Shown here piece after piece: positions 53,773 through 64,000 of a stretch of 64,000 nucleotides of DNA (its first letter is position 1; every line of letters starts with the position of its first letter). The DNA is taken from positions 310,001-374,000 of the forward strand of contig NZ_JAFJYB010000003.1 in NCBI RefSeq assembly GCF_018777385.1. Direction: 5' to 3'. Source of the DNA: Candidatus Symbiopectobacterium endolongispinus (lineage in GTDB: Bacteria; Pseudomonadota; Gammaproteobacteria; Enterobacterales; Enterobacteriaceae). Below the pieces are notes generated by a model that was not told the DNA's origin, ran no database searches, and was given only the letters and a program-made list of their open reading frames with translations. Position numbers and translations under genes: made by a program.

Positions 53773-55973
53773 ATGGCAGAGAAAAATTCAGTGAAAACAT
53801 CTGAAATTGATCGTTCAGATGAGGTTGATTTGGGGCGATTGCTTGTAACCCTGCTAGATAATCGTTGGTTAATTATTTGTGTGACGGCGCTCTTTACCAT
53901 TGTTGGTATTGCATATGCCATGCTGGCTACACCGATTTATAAAACGGATGCATTGATTCAGGTGGAGCAAAGCGGCGGCGATTCTCTGATAAAAGATATC
54001 TCCAGCATGTTGCCGGATGCTAAGCCACAATCAGCTGCCGGAATTGAGCTAATTAAATCGCGAATGGTTATGGGGAAAACCATTACGGATCTGGCATTAG
54101 ATATTGATGTACGTCAGAAGTATTTTCCTCTCGTTGGGCGGGGTTTTGCGCGGTTAACGGGTGCTGAGCCGGGTAAAATTGCCGTTTCACGTTTGGATGT
54201 ACCGGAAAGTTGGCAAGATGAAGTGATTACGCTCGAAGTGCTCGATAACCAAAATTATCGCGTATCTAGCGGTGATACACTCAGCTTTGATGGCAAAGTT
54301 GGTCAAGTAGAAAACCACAACAGTATTGAAATACTTGTCAGTGATATTGAAGCTGAAAAAGGTACGATTTTCCGAGTAAGAAAGTTGAACACTTTAACTG
54401 CTATTAATGGTTTGTTGGATGATTTTGGTGTCGCAGACAAAGGGAAAGATACCGGTGTTTTAGGTCTAAGTTTGGAAGGTATTGACCCGACGTTAACCAC
54501 TAAAATTTTGAACAGCATCAGCCAAAATTATTTGCAGCAGAATGTAGAGCGTAAATCGGAAGAAGCGGCGCGTAGCCTTGAGTTTTTGAAAGAGCAATTG
54601 CCTAATATCCGTGGTCAGTTAAATGATGCAGAGAATAAATTAAATACCTTCCGCCAGCAGAATGATTCTGTTGATCTCTCGCTCGAAGCAAAAGCGGTTT
54701 TGGATACGATGGTATCTGTTGAATCTCAGCTTAATGAGTTGACCTTTAAAGAAGCTGAAATTTCCAAACTCTATACCCGTGAGCACCCGGCCTACCATGC
54801 GTTAATGGAGAAGCGCAAAACCTTGCAGCAAGAGCGCGATAAGCTGAATAAACGTGTCGGTGCCATGCCGAAAACCCAGCAAGAGATTTTGCGTTTAACC
54901 CGTGATGTGCAGGCAGGTCAAGAAGTCTATATGCAACTGCTGAATAAACAGCAGGAACTCAGCATCAATAAAGCCAGCACGGTAGGAAATGTACGCATTA
55001 TCGACAAGGCCGTTGTGCAGCCTAAACCCGTTAAACCCAAAAGAGCATTGATTGTGCTGTTAGCAATGATTCTAGGTGGGTGGCCTCGACAGCATTTGTG
55101 ATTTTGAAAACCTTGCTGCACAAAGGCATCGAAAGCCCTGAGCAGCTTGAAGAGTTAGGGATTAACGTCTATGCTAGCGCGCCTCTTTCTGAATGGCAAC
55201 AGAAGAAGGACAAAGCCCTGTTGGCGAAAGGCAGGAAAAGCAATACCCGCTCCACTGAGCTGTTGGCGATCGGTAACCCCGCCGACTTAGCCATTGAGGC
55301 CATCCGCAGTCTGCGCACTAGCCTGCATTTTGCAATGATGGAAGCAAAAAACAATGTGCTGATGATCTCTGGAGCTAGCCCTTCGATTGGCAAAACATTT
55401 ATCAGTGCAAATTTGGGAGCGGTCATCACTCAGGCGGGGCAGTGCGTGCTGGTTGTTGATTGTGATATGCGTAAAGGATATGCCCATGAATTGATGGGTG
55501 TCCAAAGTAACAATGGGCTGTCAGATATTCTTTCTGGACTGGTTCTAGCTAAGGACTCAGTGAATAATACGCACATAGAGAATATGGATTTTATTCCGCG
55601 TGGGCAGATACCTCCTAATCCTTCTGAATTACTAATGAACGCCCGTTTTGCTGGTTTTATTAAGTGGGCAGCAGAAAAGTATGATCTTGTACTGTTGGAT
55701 ACACCGCCGATTCTTGCAGTTACTGACGCCGCAATCATTAGTCATCATGCAGGAACTTCATTACTGGTCGCTCGTTTTGAAATGAATACAGTAAAAGAAG
55801 TATAAGTCAGTATTCGTCGCTTTGAACAAAATGGTTCCGGGATCAAAGGTGTGATTCTTAACGCAATTGTTAAGCGTGCTGCTGGTTATTATGGATATGG
55901 TAATTATCATTACTATACTTATGACTATAAATCACAAAAATATCGTTCATTTCATGGTGCTGGTACTCATTAG
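53773..55973 (+). pseudogene. wzc: Tyrosine autokinase Wzc, frameshift in the linker and stop before the tyrosine tail
   Basis: The N-terminal part has two membrane segments flanking a Wzz-type periplasmic domain with coiled coils. Near 55080 (GGTGGGTGG) the frame shifts within the second membrane segment (LLAMILGG, then VASTAFVILKTLLHKG). The kinase domain follows with Walker A' (SGASPSIGKTF), VLVVDCDMRKGY and LVLLDTPPILAVTD. TAA at 55803-55805 stops it before SIRRFEQNGSG; the same frame continues through a Tyr-rich tail (YYGYGNYHYYTYDY) to TAG at 55971. The kinase half could be made alone from an internal GTG, but it would be detached from the membrane part. Confidence 0.9.
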
Positions 55974-56255
55974 TGCCATGAAATTATTTATCGCAATAAA
56001 ATTAAAAAAGAAATAGGATGCATTATTTAGTTTGTATCTCATGTGTAATCTGCTGAAATTATTAATGCGATGATTCCGTGTTATTATCATTCATGTAAAG
56101 TCTACGCTATATAGTTAGACTATATTTATAAATAATTAAATATATTCAGTTCTGTTCGGTGTTAGGAACATAAATATAAGTGTGTGAGATTTTTTAAATA
56201 CATATATTAAATTATTTTCATGACTGACCAAAAATTAATTAACAAGGAGTTCCTT

Positions 56256-57839
56256 GTGAAAATTCTTGACTGTACTCTAAGGGATGGCGGTTATTACAAT
56301 AATTGGGATTTTGATCCATTAATTGTTAAAGCCTATTTAGACGCTGCTGCTGCAAATATTGATTATATTGAATTAGGTTTGCGAAATTTTTCTAAACCTG
56401 GTTTTGTTGGCGCCTACTCTTATACCACTGAAGAGCATCTTTCCACTCTTGAGTTACCAGAAGGCCCTGTATACGGGGTAATGGTTGATGCTAAAACCAT
56501 TTTGTCTTCCCCTTTGGATGTAGAGGATGCGTTGTTCGTCGAAGCTGGAAAAAGCAAAATTGATCTAGTGGGAGTTGCAGCACATTTTAATGAAGTTGAA
56601 CGAAGTGAAAAAATACTAAAAAGACTCAAATCGTTAGGTTATCTTGTTGGCTATAATCTTATGCAGGCCGGAGGAAAAGCGAGCGATGTGATTGCAGATA
56701 AAGCCCGACAAGTAGCAGAATGGGCGTCGTGGATGTCCTTTATTTTGCTGATTCACTGGGTTCAATGGATGCAAGCGAGGTTAGGCGAATAATTACTGCG
56801 CTAAGAAGATACTGGACTGGGCCTTTAGGTATCCATACGCATAATAATATGGGAAAGGGGCTTGAAAATACGTTAACAGCTGACGCGGAAGGTGTTGAAT
56901 GGTTAGATGTTACTATTACTGGTATGGGCCGTGGCGCGGGAAACACACCTACTGAATATTTATTAGCTGTTTTGGATAAGAAAGGTAGTGTTTATTATGC
57001 AAAACCTATATATGAACTAGTGATTTGTTACTTTGAGGCGATGCAAAAAATATGGCTGGGGTACAGGTCTGTTATATTTTCTTGGAGCTCAGAATGATAT
57101 TCACCCTACTTATATACAAAATCTTCTGTCTAACACTCACTATGGTACGGACGAAATTGTTGGTGCATTAGATTATTTAAGTGAATTAGATGGAACGACA
57201 GCGTATAACGGTGATGTGTTGGATACTGCACTGACGTTCTCGATTGCTAAGACGCGAGATATAGTAGGCATTTTGAAAGGTCGAAGTGTGTTGGTTTTAG
57301 CTAATGGTTCATCTGTCAAAAAATATGCCGACGCCATTAAGTAGTATATCGAATATAAAAAAACCGTAGTGATTTTAGTTAATATAGTCGAAAGTATTCC
57401 AACAGATTATATTGATTTTTATGTTATTTCGCACAATTCTAAATTTTTTCTGATGCGTCAAAATACAAAGCATTAAAGCAGCCAATCATCTTACCAAAAA
57501 AATCGGTTAGGTATTGAAGAATTGGAATTACTACAAGAGAATACACTTCTTGATTATGGGTTAGATATTAAACCTAACATTTTTGAATTAAATGAAAGCT
57601 ACCTTATTTCGCCTCATGACCTTACTGCGGCTTATGTATTTGCTATTCTAATTTTAGGGCAGGCAAAAAGTATCGCGTTGGCTGGGTTTGATGGCTATGA
57701 GAAAGGTGATCAACGTCAGAAAGAAATGATTGATATTTTAGCACGTTATCAGCAATTGGGTTCGTTAGAAAAAATGCAAGCCATAACACCAACCACTTAT
57801 CCTATAGCTCAAGGTTCGGTCTATGCTATTCACGAATAA
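56256..57839 (+). pseudogene. DRE-TIM aldolase (HMGL-like) with C-terminal unknown domain, several frameshifts
   Basis: GTG 56256 has AAGGAG 6 bases upstream. The first domain shows KILDCTLRDGGYYNNWDF (metal Asp and Arg of DRE-TIM enzymes), a HTHNN metal motif (GIHTHNNMGKGLENT) and GMGRGAGNTPTEYLL. Family members are pyruvate-type aldolases. The second half (VLVLANGSSVKKYADAIK, then ILGQAKSIALAGFDGYE) is not firmly recognised and may be MptE/DUF115-like. Lesions: base loss in a G-run near 56723, A-run change near 57046, TAG at 57343, T-run change near 57450 and A-run change near 57497. Full length would be about 525 residues. Confidence 0.75.
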
Positions 57840-58473
57840 GTTTAAGACTTATATATTTGATTGTGATGGAGTGATCTTTGATTCAAATTCTTTAAAAATT
57901 GAAGCTATGCGTCAGTCCTTAATTAATGTTTTAGGTAATGTAAATGTAATTTCTGATTGTATTGATTATTTTAAAAATAATTTTGGTAAATCTCGGTTTC
58001 ATCATGTAAATATTTTTCTGGATGAGTATATTTATATTGATGAGGATGAAAGAGAAATAATTAGAAAAGATATATTATCCAGTTATTCGAATTCCTGCAA
58101 AGAACTTTATCTTATGGCTAATATAACACCAGGTTTTTTGAAGATGATAAATAATATCTGCGGTGAGAAATATGTAGCAAGTGGTTCAGAGCAGGAAGAG
58201 TTGCGATGGGTTTTTACGCAACGTAAATTAGATCGCTACTTTTCCGATATCTATGGTTCTCCTATGGCTAAATCCGATATTGTGAAAAAGATCATCGCAG
58301 CAGGTTCAGACCCTCGGGAATGTGTTCTTTTGGGGGATGCGATCTCAGATATAAATGCTGCTGTTACTAATGGTATCCAGTTTATTGGCTATCTGCCTTA
58401 TTCAAATGTCAAACAAGAGTTGATGGCATTGTGCCTACAGCACAAACTTCCAGTACTTGAGTATTGGGAGTAG
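57823..58473 (+). CDS. HAD-family phosphatase of the polysaccharide locus
   Basis: The 216-residue protein starts at ATG 57823, overlapping the aldolase end by 17 bases. HAD motif I is FDCDGVIFDS, the Thr/Ser motif is VASGSEQEE, and motif IV is LLGDAISDINAA. It resembles phosphoglycolate-phosphatase-type HADs. By context it may remove phosphate from the aldolase product before activation, as NeuC/KdsC-type phosphatases do in Kdo synthesis. Intact, AT-rich. Confidence 0.82.
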   Translation: MLFTNKFKTYIFDCDGVIFDSNSLKIEAMRQSLINVLGNVNVISDCIDYFKNNFGKSRFHHVNIFLDEYIYIDEDEREIIRKDILSSYSNSCKELYLMANITPGFLKMINNICGEKYVASGSEQEELRWVFTQRKLDRYFSDIYGSPMAKSDIVKKIIAAGSDPRECVLLGDAISDINAAVTNGIQFIGYLPYSNVKQELMALCLQHKLPVLEYWE

Positions 58474-58478
58474 TAAAA

Positions 58479-59183
58479 TTGATTACAGCATTTTTGCCTT
58501 GCAGAAAAGGAAGCCAGAGGATTCCAGATAAGAACATTAAGCCTTTCGCTGGTATACCGGGGGGGTTATTAGAAATAAAATTAAAACAGCTACTCGACTG
58601 TAAGATGTTAGATATAATAGTTGTATCATCTAATGATGAACGTGTCTTAGATTTTACAAAGAAGATCTCGGATAGTCGCATCATGATAGATGAACGACCT
58701 GATCATCTAGGTAGTAGCGAAACAACAACATATGCGTTAATAAAATATGTGGCGGAGTTGATCTCTAAAAGGGTAATTGATAGTGGGGACGTTTTATGGA
58801 CTCATGTAACTTCACCGTTAGTAACGGGGGAACATTATCAAGATTTAATTAAAAAATATAAAGAAAAATTGAATTATGGCTATGACTCACTTATAACTGC
58901 TAAGAAAATACAGGGTTTTTTATGGGATGAGAAAAAACCAATTAACTATGATAGAGATATAGAGAAATGGCCAAGAACGCAAACTATTCCTCCTATTTAT
59001 GAAATTGATAGTGCTGCATTTATTGCCTCTACAGATATTTATATTAATCATCATGACCGTATGGGGTTGTCACCTTTCATCAATGTTCAAGAAGGACTTT
59101 GTTCAATAGATATTGATTGGCTGGATTATTTTATAATTGCGGAAAAAGTTTACGAATATTATTTTTCCAAAGAATTTAAATGA
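58479..59183 (+). CDS. CMP-sugar synthetase-like (acylneuraminate cytidylyltransferase family)
   Basis: The frame holds the NeuA/KdsB-type nucleotide loop ITAFLPCRKGSQRIPDKN and FAGIPGGLLEIKLKQLL, then HVTSPLVTGEHYQDLI, and YEIDSAAFIA. About 234 residues. I use TTG 58479, 9 bases after GGGAG; TTG 58464 is an alternative. No ATG fits the family start. It should activate a 2-keto sugar acid as a CMP derivative; the sugar is unknown. The stop overlaps the next start (ATGA). Intact. Confidence 0.8.
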   Translation: MITAFLPCRKGSQRIPDKNIKPFAGIPGGLLEIKLKQLLDCKMLDIIVVSSNDERVLDFTKKISDSRIMIDERPDHLGSSETTTYALIKYVAELISKRVIDSGDVLWTHVTSPLVTGEHYQDLIKKYKEKLNYGYDSLITAKKIQGFLWDEKKPINYDRDIEKWPRTQTIPPIYEIDSAAFIASTDIYINHHDRMGLSPFINVQEGLCSIDIDWLDYFIIAEKVYEYYFSKEFK

Positions 59184-60395
59184 TAAAAAATAAAGCAGAT
59201 AAAGAGGTTGCTTTTAACGCTATTCTATATGTTTTTAGCGATATTGTTGTCAAAGCAATTCTTTTTTTTGATTCCAATTGTTACTCATTTTTTAACAGTT
59301 GAGGAATATGGTAATGTTAACTTCTTTCTAACTGGAGTGGAAATATGTACTATATTGATAACGTTTGGTGGTCAAAATTATTATCGATTTCAATATTTCA
59401 AAGATGAACGTGATCTTTCTTTGATCTTGGTTCCAGCTACTTTATCATTAGTCATCTTTTGCTGTTTACAGATACTATTAGTAATATATTTAATTAGCTT
59501 TGAACATTTGAGCTATTATGCATGGCTTCCTTTGGTAGGGTTGTTTCAATCATTTTGTGCTTTAATGATATGCAAATATCAAATGCAAAAAAGGCCATTA
59601 CATGTAGGTGCTGTAAATATATCATTAGCTATTGTGTCTGTGATTACTACAGTTGCTTTTCTTTATAGTGGGTTTGGGTTTTCTGGGCGAATAACTTCGG
59701 TTATCGTTACGCCGATTATTATCGGTTTTTTTGTCGTGATTATATTACTTCGTATCCCTGATCTCTCATTCGGTAGAATTGTTTATGGAATAAAGCCATG
59801 CACACTTTTTGGTGCTAAATCTGTACTGACTAGTATAAGTTGGTGGTTACGTGCAGGGATGGATCGAGTTATTATCCAATATGTTCTTGGCTCTGCCACT
59901 CTTGGGCTATACTATGTGGCAATGCAATTGTTATTGATTATGAGTGTTATATCTTTGGCGTTAAATAATAGTATAATGCCAAGGGTTTTTAGTTCGGTAA
60001 ATCAAGGAGATAAAAAAGAATTATTATATATGTTAATAAAATACTTCATGACAATGTTAGTTCTTACGTTTTGTTTTTACATTGTCTCACCAGTGCTATT
60101 CAAGTATTTATTACCACCTAGTTATTACGAGTCGCATGATTTATTACTTCCTATGCTTGTTGGTATATTGTGTCATGGCGTTTTTTTATTTATATGTAAC
60201 GTTCTAACAGCTATCGGTCAACTCGGTATTCTGTCATCGATCGCTTTGTTTGGCGCATTAGCCCACTCGTCGTTTTCTATTTTATTAGCTAAACGATATG
60301 GTGTTTCGGGTATTGTGTGGAGTGCAAGTGTTTCTTATTGTTTTTCTATTGTAATGTTGTTAATTTACTTACTGCGGTCAAGGGTTATAAAATAG
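59180..60395 (+). pseudogene. Wzx-like polysaccharide flippase, frameshift in a T-run
   Basis: ATG 59180 overlaps the stop of the preceding gene (ATGA) and gives KNKADKEVAFNAILYVFSD. After about 26 codons a T8 run near 59259 shifts the frame; with one T less it continues LIPIVTHFLTVEEYGNVNFF and then runs open for about 380 residues of membrane segments, ending at 60395. The layout (about 12 hydrophobic helices, TVEEYG motif) is that of the PST/Wzx family, which moves lipid-linked repeat units across the inner membrane. The start after the T-run (59208) would remove the first helix. Confidence 0.75.
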
Positions 60396-60405
60396 AGAAG
60401 TATTA

Positions 60406-61429
60406 ATGGTATCCTTTTTAATACGAAATTTCCTTTCGGTAAAAACTGCACATGCTATATGTCAGCAGTATATGAGTAATAGGAAAATTATTTTTTCTGT
60501 CGAAAATGAAACGGAGGGGTACTTTGGTAAGATTAAATCAACAGTGCCTGTAGGGATTGAGATTTACCCTACAAAAATTTAAATTATTTTTTTCGGGTAT
60601 CAATTATCTATTCAATATTGCAACACTAAGAAAGCATGAAAAAGATATTGAAGCATTTTATTATAACAATCAAGTTTCAGATGTTTTTGTGCATTATCCG
60701 TTGCATGAAAAAGATTCTCTTTATGTGAAAGTTGCAAGGAGAGCAGGTATAACAATAAATTTTTATGAAGAAGGTAGTTGCTTTTATACCAATACGCGTG
60801 GAAGAAAAAGAGGTGTTATCAATCAGATAAAATATTGGGTGGAGCATATTTCTTTGATGTGTTTAGGAATACGAAGAGGATACCATGTTAAACTTGATTA
60901 TTGGTACTCTATTTTCCCGTTAAATAATAAGAATAATAAAATAATAAATATAGTGTATGAAGGTGTTGATGAGCCTTCTGTGAAGTATCTTTTTCTATTA
61001 AGGCCTGTCACATTAGACTTTCCGTCAATAACTTTTAAGCAACAACTAGATGCAATGTTGGTCTTTGTCAACAGAGTACCTGAACACGAGAAACTGTATA
61101 TAAAATTCCATCCTTGTGAATCAATTGAGATGCGCAATCAGGTTATTGAAAACCTGAGAGATATTTGCAATAAATCGATAGCTATTGAACCCTATGAAAA
61201 AGAAATTGCAGCAGAAGAGATTGTTTCTAGTATGGTTGAAGGCGGTGAAGTTTGTGGGTTCGGTTCTTCTACCCCCATTTATGGTTTTTCGATAAATAAA
61301 AAAATCACATACAGTTCAGTTTTAGAGAGAGTTTATAAATATGATAATATAAATGAGTTAAGTAATTTATATTTTGTGTATAAAAAAGCTTTCCACATAT
61401 TAAATTTATTTAAACATCATTGTGTATGA
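60406..61429 (+). pseudogene. Sialyltransferase-like (POLYST-type) glycosyltransferase, frameshift near N-terminus
   Basis: ATG 60406 starts SFLIRNFLSVKTAHAICQQY and the frame is lost at about 60585 in an AT-run; the second frame continues KLFFSGINYLFNIATL to 61429. About 340 residues in total. Motifs of bacterial sialyltransferases of the GT38/GT52 type are seen: an acidic-Gly motif (INFYEEGSCFY), an HP motif (YIKFHPCES) and a Ser-Ser motif (GFGSSTPIYGFS). This fits with a CMP-sugar donor from the preceding gene. Family call is tentative. Confidence 0.6.
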
Positions 61430-61435
61430 GCTCTA

Positions 61436-62693
61436 ATGGAAATATATAATAATCTGCGATATAGAATCAATGTAAACGTTGCATTGCTAATTTTTGGTCT
61501 GCTAGGGACTATTATGGTCCTTATTCTTCCCTTCTCGCCATATATAACATTGATTTTTTTGCTTTCCTTTATTAACAATATTAGATGTTAGCAGTGAAAA
61601 AAGTAAATTTCTTTATATCCTTGTTATAAGCTTGATTGTCGTTCTTTTATCATATCTCGGCAGTACCCGTGGCCTTTTTGAAACGATGAAAGATGATTTA
61701 TCTGATTATTACAAAAACTTTATTGCATTGTCTCGCGGTAATTTGATGGCTTTGTTTGAATTCGGTAGTGGCATAGAATTTGGGTTTTCACTCGTTAGTT
61801 TTATAATATCTTGGTTCTCTCCTTATTGCTCACCTAGGCTTTTTCTGTTTATTCATCTATTATTTATTAATACATTGTATTTTCTTTTTCTTCATAAACA
61901 TTTATTGAAAAATGTAAGGAATAAATCTTTATTTATATTGACTGCATGTTTGTTTTTGGGCTTTACCGGAGAATCAAATTTATTGCGTCAAAGTTACTCA
62001 TCAATATTTATACTGTTCGCTATTTTTTCTATAGAAAGAAAAAAATCATTGCGTATTTAATGTTGGCAATAGTTTTTCATTTTTCTGCACTGATCATTTT
62101 TTTCTATTTTAGGTTTCTTACTAGTATTAACTTTAGGTCTTTTTTATTCTTTTCTATATCATCGGTGTTTGTAATTTTATTTTTTGATACATTTCTAGAA
62201 CCTTTTTAGAAAATTATCGCTATTTCAAAATTGATGCATATTTGAATGGCGAGGGTGTGGATTTACCGATAATTCTTTCTGCTTATAAAGAATATTTTTT
62301 GCACTGATTGTTTTTAGCATAGCATGTATGTTTAATCAAGTTGAGTCCAGGGTACTATTAATCATTACATCTTGGTTACTTGGAGTCGTTGTGATGGAAG
62401 TTGTAATGTCTGGTATATCCTTGAGAATAAATCATGCCATCATTACTTTCCTTACTGGTCCCTTGTTGTATTTTACTTTTTCAAGAAGTGGAACTATAAA
62501 CTGGTTTTTTGTTGCAACGCTAATTCCATTAATATTCGTGGCAAAAGTGTATTCGTTTACTGAAAATAAAAATGACATGGCATTGTTTGCTGATGGGAAA
62601 TTTGTTTATGCAACGCCACTTGAGTATGTGGATTTTTTAACGCGTAACGTTGCCAATGATAGGCGTGAATGGAAATCTTTAAAATATAACTGA
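61436..62693 (+). pseudogene. Wzy-like polysaccharide polymerase, at least four frame breaks
   Basis: Pieces in three frames add up to about 415 residues of mostly membrane helices. The first piece runs from ATG 61436 to a TAG at about 61590. The second runs from LDVSSEKSKFLYIL to 62060, the third to 62209, the fourth and fifth (ENYRYFKIDAYLNG; then FALIVFSIACMFNQVE) to 62693. Breaks lie near 61582, 62043, 62208 and 62298, mostly in A or T runs. The central RQSYSSIFILFAIFS stretch is typical of EpsG/Wzy polymerases. Inactive as read. Confidence 0.7.
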
Positions 62694-62711
62694 TGCGAAG
62701 AGTGTTTTTGG

Positions 62712-63550
62712 ATGAAATTTTCACTAATATTATGTACCTTGAACCGAGCAGAAGAGGTTACTGGTTTTATTCTCTCGCTACTGGCGCAGGATTACAGCAA
62801 CTATGAGCTTATTATTGACCAAAATACAGATGATCGCATTAATTTAATTATTGAAAGAACCAAGTTTCCAGTTGAAAAATTAAAACATATTAAACAAATG
62901 CAACACGGACTTTCTCGTGCGAGAAACCTGGGGCTGAGTTACGTAGAAGGGGATATTATTGCTTTTCCGGATGATGACTGCTGCTATAGTCAAAATGTTT
63001 TAAGCTCTGTATTGAATTTCTTTTCTCAATATAATGGTGAATATAAGATTTTTTCCACGAATACAAAAGATGCTACTTGTGATGCATCATTGATTCAGTC
63101 ACCTAACAAAACGTGTGATTTTAATCATTTGTATCCACTGGGGTGCTCATTCACACTTTTCTTCCTCCAGCATGCCAAGCTAATACGGTTTGATGAACGA
63201 GTGGGGTTGGTTCTGGATTTATTTGGGGCGCTTGCGAAGAACATGATTTTCAGTTTCGATTTTTAGGTGAGAACGGTAAAGGGCATTTTAATCCAGCCGT
63301 ATACGTTTACCACGCCGCAAAAGAGGATGATGCTTTAGATATTAAGCGCACATTTTATTATGGCGCTGGATTAGCGGCATACCGAATGAAGCATTTTTCG
63401 CGTTATAGGTTATTAAAAAGTGCAGCGCTGATTTTCTGGCAATCTATTACCAATCTGATTCGCGCTCGTGGAAAAAAATCGATATTTAAGTTCGTTTTCT
63501 TATTGGGTTATATACAGGGCGCCCTAGCTTGGATGTTGGCAATAAGATGA
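62712..63550 (+). pseudogene. GT2-family glycosyltransferase, frameshifted
   Basis: ATG 62712 opens with FSLILCTLNRAEEV and has the GT2 donor motifs (HIKQMQHGLSRARNLGLS, IAFPDDDCCYS). One G is missing near 63207: after DERVGL the true continuation GSGFIWGACEEHDFQFRFLG lies in another frame and runs to TGA at 63548-63550. Full length is about 279 residues with an AT-rich, lysine/arginine-rich end. The stop overlaps the next start (ATGA), which supports the frame correction. Confidence 0.82.
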
Positions 63551-64000
63551 AAAATATACTTATTGTAGCTCCATCTTCAATATATGGTGGGGGAGAAGTG
63601 TATATCAAAAATTTGGTTGGCTATTTGCGGATGAAGAGCGGGTTTTACATATCTGTGGGGGTATGTAATAAGCGACTGTATGATGAATTATCTGCGTCAG
63701 TAGATCATGTTTTTAAAGTGAACGCATCACTTTCACAAGTGAATAAGCTGAAAAATATATTTTTGATTAATAATAATTATTGTAAAAAACATGTCACGGA
63801 TATATTGTTTTTGAACGGATTACCAGAATCAGGGTTGTTCGCTGCATGTTTATCTCACCACAAAGTTGTTTGTATTGGTCATAGCAATGAGTCTTATTTA
63901 TCTGCTTTAAACAAGAGAAAAGGCATTTCAGGTTTTTTTGTAAGGTATTTGTTTTACGCCGCATTTAGAAAAATAAAATTATTTATTGCTATTAATGAAG
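63547..64000 (+). CDS. GT4-family glycosyltransferase, 5' part
   Basis: ATG 63547 overlaps the preceding stop. The frame is open to the window edge (151 codons): NILIVAPSSIYGGGEVYIKN is the glycine-rich N-terminus of GT-B glycosyltransferases, followed by VCIGHSNESYL. The C-terminal half with the nucleotide-sugar site is outside the window. No lesion in the visible part. Confidence 0.8.
   Translation, partial: MKNILIVAPSSIYGGGEVYIKNLVGYLRMKSGFYISVGVCNKRLYDELSASVDHVFKVNASLSQVNKLKNIFLINNNYCKKHVTDILFLNGLPESGLFAACLSHHKVVCIGHSNESYLSALNKRKGISGFFVRYLFYAAFRKIKLFIAINE

Overview
The window is a chromosomal segment of a gammaproteobacterium of the order Enterobacterales. Proteins and gene order follow the Escherichia coli map (sucD, cydABX-ybgE-ybgC, tolQRAB-pal-cpoB, tRNA-Lys, pnuC, aroG, gpmA, galM/galE, modF-modE-acrZ-modABC, ybhA, pgl; then metG, mrp, udk, dcd, asmA, yegH, wza-wzb-wzc). 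ERIC elements and a dispersed palindromic repeat fit this order. A plant- or host-associated Pectobacteriaceae-type bacterium (Brenneria, Lonsdalea, Dickeya or Pectobacterium relatives) is my inference, not something the sequence proves.

The main property is selective gene decay. About 26 genes carry nonsense codons, frameshifts or internal deletions: the copper efflux genes cusA, cusB and cusC; molybdate genes modA, modB, modE and modF; formate dehydrogenase fdoG and fdoH; aroG, pnuC, mrp and dcuC; a PAS-LuxR regulator; an aldo/keto reductase-TetR chimera; qorB; a DUF554 remnant; and most of an exopolysaccharide locus. Cytochrome bd, the whole Tol-Pal system, gpmA, metG, udk, dcd, asmA, pgl, galE and yegH are clean. 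This contrast argues for real decay rather than uniform sequencing error.

Layout: 1-684 is the sucD tail. 1249-4687 is the cytochrome bd operon. 4901-10278 is ybgC-tol-pal. 10450-13535 holds tRNA-Lys and a scrambled accessory stretch (AKR/TetR chimera, HxlR regulator with divergent qorB remnant, DUF554 remnant, pnuC); nadA is absent. 13749-17211 holds aroG, an FkbM methyltransferase and gpmA. 17420-24244 is the decayed cus copper cluster. 24424-26452 holds galM and galE without galK and galT. 27123-33248 is a LuxR remnant and the molybdate region. 33384-39713 holds ybhA, pgl and fdoGHI. 40058-50360 holds metG through yegH. 50884-64000 is an RfaH-type (JUMPStart/ops) exopolysaccharide locus.

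The exopolysaccharide locus starts with a WecA-like initiating transferase and the Wza-Wzb-Wzc export and control set. It continues into an AT-rich cassette: a DRE-TIM aldolase, a HAD phosphatase, a CMP-sugar synthetase-like protein, a Wzx-like flippase, a sialyltransferase-like protein, a Wzy-like polymerase and two glycosyltransferases. The aldolase, phosphatase and cytidylyltransferase trio, without a NeuB-type synthase in view, is the best candidate for an unusual acidic-sugar pathway. Many lesions in this locus lie in homopolymer runs, so phase variation or assembly error must be weighed against decay.
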